This document shows positions 5,465-9,806 of a DNA stretch of 9,806 nucleotides, one piece after another (the first letter of the stretch is position 1; each line of letters begins with the position of its first letter). Source of the stretch: an uncultured Streptococcus sp. Lineage in GTDB: Bacteria; Bacillota; Bacilli; Lactobacillales; Streptococcaceae. The translations under genes were made by a program, and so were the position numbers. Below the pieces are notes generated by a model. That model was not told the DNA's origin. It did no database searches and was given only the letters and a program-made list of their open reading frames with translations. The stretch spans positions 1 through 9,806 of the forward strand of contig CABREZ010000051.1 of NCBI GenBank assembly GCA_902470035.1. Reading direction: 5' to 3'.

Positions 5465-6352
5465 ATGTTTAAGGCAAAAAATATTCTAGCCATTATTTTT
5501 GGGGCTGGCATTTTTTCTTTTGGAATCTTCTTTTTAGTCATTCCATTTCACTTTTATGAGGGAGGGGCTACAGGGATTACCTTGATCACCTACTACCTCT
5601 TTAAAATTCCCGTTTCAGTCATGAACTTGGCTATCAATATTCCCCTCTTTTTCCTGGCCTGGAAATTACTGGGACTCCGCTCCCTCTATCTCAGTTTGAT
5701 TGGAACTTTTTCGGTCTCTACTTGGATGGCCATCTTCGAGCTGATTCCTGGAAGTCATCATCTTCAAAATGCAGTCTTCACTGCTCTTGACGGAGATATC
5801 CTCCTAGCCTGTATCGGATCAGGAGTTATCCTTGGAACTGGGCTGGGGATTATTTTCAACGCTGGAGGAACAACAGGTGGAACCGATATTGTCGCACGTA
5901 TCTTTAACAAGTACACGACACTTTCTATGGGACGCCTCATGTTGATTGTGGATGCCATCGTCTTGACAACTGTTTTGATCGTCTTTAAGGACTTCCGAAT
6001 TGCGGCCTACACCCTCCTCTTTATCCTGATTGACACCGTGGTCATTGATATCGTTGGTGAAGGAGGCTTTGCAGGGAAAGGATTCCTCGTGGTTACATCT
6101 AAACCGGATGAAATTGCCAAACAAATCACGACTGATTTGGGTCGAGGAGTCACCTTCGTAAACGGAATGGGCTATTATAGCCAACAAGAAATGAAAATTG
6201 TCTACTGCGTAGTCTCTCGGAATGAAATGAAACAGATGAAAGACTTGATTAATAAGATTGATCCATTTGCCTTCATTACCATTACAGAAGCCCACGAAAT
6301 CCTAGGAGAAGGATTTACATTGGATACCAACAAGCAACCCATTGCTCGCTAA
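5465..6352 (+). CDS. YitT family membrane protein (DUF161 + DUF2179)
   Basis: This is an integral membrane protein of 295 residues and the usual two-part design. The N-terminal part (about 1-198) has several hydrophobic segments (about 8-28, 52-70, 76-94, 111-131, 157-174 and 178-197). It carries the family motif NAGGTTGGTDIVARI (132-146). The C-terminal part (about 205-287) is a soluble DUF2179 domain beginning GFLVVTSKPDEIAKQI and ending FITITEAHEILGEGF. The family is widespread in Firmicutes and its transport role, if any, is not established, so no substrate is proposed. It is the only plus-strand gene here, with its own promoter and a good AGGAG site. It is divergent from tmk, convergent with the CBS-ACT gene, and its stop codon touches the terminal inverted repeat of the downstream element. 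Confidence 0.93.
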   Translation: MFKAKNILAIIFGAGIFSFGIFFLVIPFHFYEGGATGITLITYYLFKIPVSVMNLAINIPLFFLAWKLLGLRSLYLSLIGTFSVSTWMAIFELIPGSHHLQNAVFTALDGDILLACIGSGVILGTGLGIIFNAGGTTGGTDIVARIFNKYTTLSMGRLMLIVDAIVLTTVLIVFKDFRIAAYTLLFILIDTVVIDIVGEGGFAGKGFLVVTSKPDEIAKQITTDLGRGVTFVNGMGYYSQQEMKIVYCVVSRNEMKQMKDLINKIDPFAFITITEAHEILGEGFTLDTNKQPIAR

Positions 6353-6544
6353 AACAAAGAGAGAGTGGGACAGAAATCGGTAATTCGTTAGAATTCGATT
6401 TCGTCGTCCCACCTCCGCACAGTTGAGTAGGGCTGTAAAAGCTGATGGAATCAGCGTAGTAGAGCCCACTCAACCACTGCGTCTTGCTCGACAATCCAAA
6501 AACAATTAAGAGGCTAGGACTTTTGTCCCAGCCTCTCTTTGTTT
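6352..6544. repeat. Structured intergenic element with terminal inverted repeats
   Basis: The ends are inverted repeats. Positions 6352-6378 match the reverse complement of 6518-6544 at 23 of 27 bases, beginning AAACAAAGAGAG. Inside are three fold-back units. Hairpin 1 spans 6365-6412, with GTGGGAC/GTCCCAC outside, then GAAATCG/CGATTTC and AATTC/GAATT. Hairpin 2 spans 6422-6474, with GTTGAGT and GGGCT arms around one bulged A and an inner GCTGAT/ATCAGC hairpin at 6441-6455. Hairpin 3 is the terminator at 6509-6536. It fills the space between two convergent stop codons almost exactly. I recognise the general look of a common viridans-streptococcal intergenic repeat but cannot name it or show a second copy. 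It has no coding capacity. Confidence 0.65.
6495..6543. terminator. Bidirectional intrinsic terminator between convergent genes
   Basis: A 12-bp stem (6509-6520 with 6525-6536, one A-C mismatch at 6516/6529) has a TTTT loop. On the plus strand it is followed by CTTTGTTTATTT, serving the YitT-family gene. On the minus strand it is followed by TAATTGTTTTTGG, serving the CBS-ACT gene. It forms the right end of the larger element. Confidence 0.75.
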
Positions 6545-6546
6545 AT

Positions 6547-7203
6547 TTAAAATGCTTTTGCAGATGTGCGACTAATTTCATCCACTCCAATACCATTTTC
6601 TTCAAATTTCTTCTTGATGACTTCTGTATCAGTAATGCCGTCAATCTGAACTTCAATGACCACACGATCATTCTTGGTTGGAATATTGACCGTATTGGAA
6701 ATATTCAACCCTTCTTCTACAATCAAATGGATGATTTTTTCAAGAATGCCGACCTTGTCTTCCGTCACAAAGCGAACACGAACTCCTTCTTCTCCATAAC
6801 CGGATACTTCGAGGAAGGCACGGAAAATATCACGGTCTGTGATGACACCGGATACTTGGTCATTGTCTACAACCGGAAGAATTCCCACCTTGTTCTTATA
6901 CATGAGATAGGTCGCATCTTCGAGGCTGGCAAATTTAGAGACAGTAATGACATCACGAAGCATGACGTCCTTAACTTTGGTTTTATTGAGCAGGTAGTTC
7001 ATCTCAAAAATAGACAAGCTTGTTGCTTTAGATGGACTTGCTTCTGCAATCGTACCCTCTGTCACCAAACCGACCAATTTGTCATTTTCAATGACCGGCA
7101 AGCGATGTAAGCCTTGTTCCCGCATCAAATCTGCCGCATGAGCAATTGTTGTATCTGGACTAATATACACTACTTTACGGGTCATAAAATCTTTAACAGC
7201 CAT
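6547..7203 (-). CDS. CBS-CBS-ACT domain protein (AcuB-like)
   Basis: This is a cytoplasmic, probably ligand-sensing protein of 218 residues. CBS domain 1 covers about 6-56 (VKDFMTRKVVYISPDTTI, then HRLPVIENDKLVGLVT). CBS domain 2 covers about 77-131 (VKDVMLRDVITVS, then GILPVVDNDQVSGVITDRDIF). The ACT-like domain covers about 141-210 (VRVRFVTEDKVGILEKII). CBS pairs usually bind adenine nucleotides and ACT domains often bind amino acids; the ligand here is unknown. It resembles AcuB in architecture, but no acetoin genes are nearby, so the name is descriptive. The preferred start is the ATG at 7201-7203, seven bases after AGGAG; the ATG at 7207-7209 is only one base from it. It lies 188 nt downstream of livF on the same strand, behind the liv terminator and its own promoter. 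Confidence 0.92.
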   Translation of the reverse strand: MAVKDFMTRKVVYISPDTTIAHAADLMREQGLHRLPVIENDKLVGLVTEGTIAEASPSKATSLSIFEMNYLLNKTKVKDVMLRDVITVSKFASLEDATYLMYKNKVGILPVVDNDQVSGVITDRDIFRAFLEVSGYGEEGVRVRFVTEDKVGILEKIIHLIVEEGLNISNTVNIPTKNDRVVIEVQIDGITDTEVIKKKFEENGIGVDEISRTSAKAF

Positions 7204-7210
7204 AATCATT

Positions 7211-7215
7211 CTCCT
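7211..7215 (-). promoter_or_regulatory. Ribosome binding site fixing the CBS-ACT start
   Basis: AGGAG on the minus strand stands 7 bases from the ATG at 7201-7203 but only 1 base from the ATG at 7207-7209. Spacing therefore favours the second Met. Confidence 0.75.
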
Positions 7216-7232
7216 ATGCTTTTCTTAGTTTT

Positions 7233-7261
7233 ATTATACTTGATTTTTAGTTCTATTTCAA
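7233..7261 (-). promoter_or_regulatory. Sigma-A promoter for the CBS-ACT gene
   Basis: The minus strand has TTGAAA (7256-7261), exactly 17 bp, then TATAAT (7233-7238). This is the best promoter match in the window. Transcription would start near 7226, with a leader of about 23 nt. Confidence 0.8.
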
Positions 7262-7270
7262 ACGCTTTCA
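7257..7270 (-). promoter_or_regulatory. cre-like CcpA site overlapping the CBS-ACT -35
   Basis: The minus strand reads TGAAAGCGTTTGAA, which fits the cre consensus TGNAARCGNWWNCA at all constrained positions except the C near the end. It covers most of the -35 hexamer, so binding would be expected to repress. The match is by eye and CcpA regulation is inference. Confidence 0.4.
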
Positions 7271-7291
7271 GCAGTTTTCTCTTGTTTTCAA

Positions 7292-7302
7292 AATTCAGAA
7301 TT
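7292..7302. promoter_or_regulatory. AATTCAGAATT palindrome upstream of the CBS-ACT promoter
   Basis: This perfect 11-bp inverted repeat contains TTCAGAA, the centre of the CodY box (AATTTTCWGAAAATT), but the flanks match poorly, giving 9 of 15 overall. It lies about 30 bp upstream of the -35. CodY would make sense beside a branched-chain amino acid importer, but the match is weak. Confidence 0.2.
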
Positions 7303-7362
7303 GCCTAATAATCCTTGCATTCTTCCCTATGAAAACTAAATTTTCTAATTGTAGCCAAACCA

Positions 7363-7390
7363 TTTTTAAAAAGAGCCCAAAGGCTCTTTT
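7363..7390 (-). terminator. Intrinsic terminator of the liv operon
   Basis: A 9-bp stem (7369-7377 with 7382-7390, AAAAGAGCC pairing GGCTCTTTT) with a 4-base loop ends in a T-run on the minus strand, 8 bases after the livF stop. It separates liv from the CBS-ACT gene. Confidence 0.8.
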
Positions 7391-7397
7391 CTATCTC

Positions 7398-8108
7398 TTA
7401 TCCACCAAGGTAGGCCTTGCGGACTTCTTCTGATGCTAAGAGTTCTTTTCCTGTTCCGGACAGAACCACTTTCCCTGTTTCCAAGACATAACCGCGGTCT
7501 GCGATGGCAAGGGCCTTGTTGGCATTTTGCTCAATCAAGAGAACGGTTGTTCCTTGTTTTTGGATATCTTGGATGATATCAAAGATTTCTTGGATAAAGA
7601 TTGGAGCCAATCCCATAGAAGGTTCATCCAAAAGCAAGAGTTTTGGTGTTGACATAAGTGCACGACCCATTGCGAGCATTTGTTGTTCCCCACCAGATAG
7701 AGTAGCGGCATCTTGGTTCTTCCGTTCTTCCAAACGTGGGAAACGTGAGAAGACTTTCTTCAAGTTAGCTTGATTTTCTTCTCGATCTTTCTTCAAGAAA
7801 GCTCCCATTTCCAAGTTTTCCATAACGGTCAAGCCTGGAAAGACGTGGCGGCCTTCTGGAACTTGAGAGAGTCCAGCAGCTACAATTTTTTGAGCCGGAA
7901 CCTTTTGAATCTCCTGGCCCAAAAACTCGATTTTCCCAGCACTTGGACGCACCAAACCTGAAATGGTACGAAGAATCGATGTTTTCCCAGCACCGTTAGC
8001 ACCGATAAGAGAAACAACTTCCCCTTCATTGACTTCGAAACTGACATCACGGACAGCCTGGATCATGCCATAATGTACAGAAAGATTTTCAACTTTTAAC
8101 ATAGACAT
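7398..8108 (-). CDS. livF: Branched-chain amino acid ABC importer ATPase LivF
   Basis: This is one of the two ATPases driving uptake of leucine, isoleucine and valine. It has 236 residues, typical for LivF. Walker A is GANGAGKT (36-43), the Q-loop is Gln82 before VPEGRHVFPGLTV, the signature is LSGGEQQ (137-143) and Walker B is LLLLDEP (157-163). At the switch position it has Gln (LIEQN, residue 194) in place of His, which is a normal LivF trait rather than damage. The C-terminus ends VRKAYLGG, as usual. The ATG shares one base with the livG stop (TAATG), and its AGGAGG site lies in the last codons of livG, nine bases ahead. It is the last gene of the liv unit and is followed at once by a terminator. 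Confidence 0.96.
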   Translation of the reverse strand: MSMLKVENLSVHYGMIQAVRDVSFEVNEGEVVSLIGANGAGKTSILRTISGLVRPSAGKIEFLGQEIQKVPAQKIVAAGLSQVPEGRHVFPGLTVMENLEMGAFLKKDREENQANLKKVFSRFPRLEERKNQDAATLSGGEQQMLAMGRALMSTPKLLLLDEPSMGLAPIFIQEIFDIIQDIQKQGTTVLLIEQNANKALAIADRGYVLETGKVVLSGTGKELLASEEVRKAYLGG

Positions 8109-8872
8109 TAGGCTTCACCTCCTAGATATGCTTCGATTACGCGTTTGTTGCTCTTGATTTCATCTGGCGTACCATGGGCAATCAAGCGACCATATTCCAA
8201 TACATAAATCCGTTCTGTTACTTCCATGACCAAGCTCATATCGTGCTCGATTAGCATGATCGTAATATTAAATTCTTTTTGAATACGACGGATCAATTGG
8301 GTCAATTCTGCTGTTTCTTGAGGGTTCATCCCTGCAGCAGGTTCATCCAAGAAGAGAATTTTTGGCTCTGTAGCAAGGGCACGAACGATCTCCAAGTGAC
8401 GTTGTTGTCCGTAAGCTAAGTTTTTGGCCAAGGTATCTGCTTCTTTTTCCAAACCAAAAATCGCTAACAATTCAAGGGCTTTCGCTTTCAAAGCTTCTTC
8501 ATTCTTGTAATAGCTTGGCAAGCGGAAAAGACTCGCAAAGACATGTGGTTTGTGGTGATTGGCAAAGGCAATCAAGACATTGTCCAAAACGCTCAAATCT
8601 TTAAAGAGACGGATATTTTGGAAGGTCCGTCCCAGACCACCAGAAGCGATTTTATAAGGTGCTTTACCGTTTAATAGGTGCCCAGCTAAAGTAATGGTCC
8701 CTTCACTTGGTTCATACACTCCTGTTAGGAGGTTGAAGAGGGTTGTTTTACCAGCACCGTTGGGACCGATCAAACCAACCAATTCCCCTTCATTGAGTTC
8801 CATGGTCACATCCCCAACGGCTGTTAAACCACCAAAGTTTTTAGTTAAATTATTTACTTCAAGAAGTGCCAT
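8108..8872 (-). CDS. livG: Branched-chain amino acid ABC importer ATPase LivG
   Basis: This is the partner ATPase of LivF at the inner face of the membrane. It has 254 residues. Walker A is GPNGAGKT (36-43), the Q-loop sits in GRTFQNIRLF (Gln85), the signature is LAYGQQR (152-158), the family variant of LSGGQ, Walker B is ILFLDEP (172-178) and the switch His is His210 in IEHDM. GMNPQET (181-187) is a LivG hallmark. The longer insertion HHKPHVFASLFRLPSYY between Q-loop and signature is also typical of LivG. Its start shares one base with the livM stop (TAATG), with AGGAGG seven bases ahead inside livM. Confidence 0.96.
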   Translation of the reverse strand: MALLEVNNLTKNFGGLTAVGDVTMELNEGELVGLIGPNGAGKTTLFNLLTGVYEPSEGTITLAGHLLNGKAPYKIASGGLGRTFQNIRLFKDLSVLDNVLIAFANHHKPHVFASLFRLPSYYKNEEALKAKALELLAIFGLEKEADTLAKNLAYGQQRHLEIVRALATEPKILFLDEPAAGMNPQETAELTQLIRRIQKEFNITIMLIEHDMSLVMEVTERIYVLEYGRLIAHGTPDEIKSNKRVIEAYLGGEA

Positions 8873-9806
8873 TAGTTAGCCTCCTTTTTTGAGAGTAGTT
8901 TTTTCAAGCTAAATTCCCATGTTCCAAGAAGACCACCTGGACGGAAGATCATAACGAGAATCAAGGCAAGAGAGTAAATGATCATACGTACGCTCGAGAA
9001 GTCTTGAAGCACCATGTTCAAGATTCCCAAGACGATGGCTGCCACAACTGTTCCTGACATCGATCCCAAACCACCGAAAACTACAATGATCAAGACATTA
9101 ATGGTATTGGTGAAAGAGTAATCTTTAGGAACAACGGAACCAATAAAGCCGGCTTGAAGAGAGCCAGCAATCGCTGCTGTGATCGCACCAAATACAAAGG
9201 CAATAACTTTGACTTTGGTCGTATTGATCCCAACAGATTCTGCTGCGATTTCATCTTCACGAACAGAAAGGGTAGAACGCCCAATTGGACTGCGTAAGAA
9301 GTTAATCGTAAAGATCGTTGTAATCACGACAAAGAGGTAAACCAATTGCCAGGTTGTAAAGGCTGGCAAACCAAGGATACCTGCGGCACCATTTGTTAGG
9401 GTACCACCATTGACGATCAAGATCCGGATAATTTCTGAAACCCCCAGTGTTGCAATCGCTAGGTAGTCCCCTTTCAAACGAAGGGTTGGAACCCCAACGA
9501 TCAAGGCAACGACACCAGCAATCAATGCCCCTAAAACCATAGCGCCAAAGAAAGCTCCGTAGGTTGGCGATTTAGAACCGAGAATAGCTGCAGAGTAGGC
9601 ACCAATGGCCATAAATCCAGCATGTCCGAGTGAGAATTGACCTGAAAAACCAACGATGAGGTTCAAACCAACTGCAAGGATGATATTAATCCCGATTTGT
9701 TCCAAAATTTGGATATAGAAGGGGTTGAGGACGCCTGTTGCAACCAAGACCTGGATCAAGGCAAAACCTGCGACCAAAAGACCAAGCCAGACTAAATTCA
9801 CTTTTA
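8872..9806 (-). CDS. livM: Branched-chain amino acid ABC importer permease LivM (5' end probably cut)
   Basis: This is a membrane permease subunit that pairs with LivH. It is strongly hydrophobic, with about eight to ten membrane segments. It contains the LivM motif GFSGQFSLGHAGF (51-63 from the first GTG), the PTLRLKGDYLAI segment, and the cytoplasmic coupling loop EDEIAAESVGI (182-192) that contacts the ATPase. GGLGSMSG (243-250) and FRPGGLLG (286-293) follow. A GTG at 9799-9801 could start the protein (309 residues), but the frame stays open to the window edge (KVNLVWLGLL). The streptococcal relatives I recall have a few extra residues, so the true start is probably just outside. livH and livJ should lie beyond the right edge. 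Confidence 0.93.
   Translation of the reverse strand, partial: KVNLVWLGLLVAGFALIQVLVATGVLNPFYIQILEQIGINIILAVGLNLIVGFSGQFSLGHAGFMAIGAYSAAILGSKSPTYGAFFGAMVLGALIAGVVALIVGVPTLRLKGDYLAIATLGVSEIIRILIVNGGTLTNGAAGILGLPAFTTWQLVYLFVVITTIFTINFLRSPIGRSTLSVREDEIAAESVGINTTKVKVIAFVFGAITAAIAGSLQAGFIGSVVPKDYSFTNTINVLIIVVFGGLGSMSGTVVAAIVLGILNMVLQDFSSVRMIIYSLALILVMIFRPGGLLGTWEFSLKKLLSKKEAN

Noticed and set aside
5819..6295. A 158-residue minus-strand ORF inside the YitT-family gene
   Set aside because: It is an antisense shadow: low-complexity composition, no family motifs and no ribosome site, while the plus-strand frame has clear family motifs.
6484..7110. A 208-residue plus-strand ORF opposite the CBS-ACT gene
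   Set aside because: It is an antisense shadow with unusual Asn/Phe/Cys-rich composition and no start signals; the minus-strand frame has complete CBS and ACT motifs.
7398..8108. Gln instead of His at the LivF switch position as possible inactivation
   Set aside because: LivF proteins commonly carry LIEQN or VEQN here; all other ATPase motifs are intact.

Overview
The window looks like core chromosome from a viridans-type Streptococcus (mitis/sanguinis-like). The reasons are moderate to low GC, extended -10 (TGnTATAAT-type) promoters, AGGAG ribosome sites, a tmk-holB-yabA-rsmI gene order, a CBS-ACT gene beside a liv transporter, and hairpin-rich intergenic elements of the kind streptococci carry. 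No phage, plasmid, CRISPR, transposase, tRNA or rRNA is visible. All thirteen genes belong to recognisable families, and I see no clearly new multi-gene system. The least explained DNA is intergenic.

Layout from left to right. Positions 1-775 (minus) hold the N-terminal half of an ABC-F translation-factor ATPase, which runs off the left edge. Positions 776-1139 are a 364-base gene-free stretch with four hairpins, two look-alike terminators and the ABC-F promoter. Positions 1140-5292 (minus) are a tightly packed seven-gene operon. In transcription order it is tmk (dTMP kinase), holB (clamp-loader delta prime), yabA (replication-initiation control), rsmI (16S rRNA methyltransferase), a GNAT acetyltransferase, ogt (O6-alkylguanine repair) and a YusI/ArsC-like thioredoxin-fold protein. 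Its junctions overlap or lie within 10 nt, so translational coupling is likely.

Positions 5293-5464 are a divergent promoter region serving tmk and a plus-strand YitT-family membrane protein (5465-6352). Positions 6353-6546, between convergent genes, are filled by an approximately 190-bp element with imperfect terminal inverted repeats. Its last hairpin is a bidirectional terminator. Positions 6547-7203 (minus) encode a CBS-CBS-ACT protein with a good sigma-A promoter overlapped by a cre-like sequence.

Positions 7398-9806 (minus) carry livM-livG-livF, the permease and two ATPases of a branched-chain amino acid ABC importer. Both junctions are one-base TAATG overlaps and the unit ends in an intrinsic terminator. 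livH and the binding protein livJ would be expected beyond the right edge.

Functionally, the central operon joins nucleotide supply for DNA synthesis (Tmk), the replication machinery (HolB, YabA), ribosome modification (RsmI) and DNA repair (Ogt). The right third is amino acid uptake with a possible ligand-sensing neighbour (CBS-ACT).
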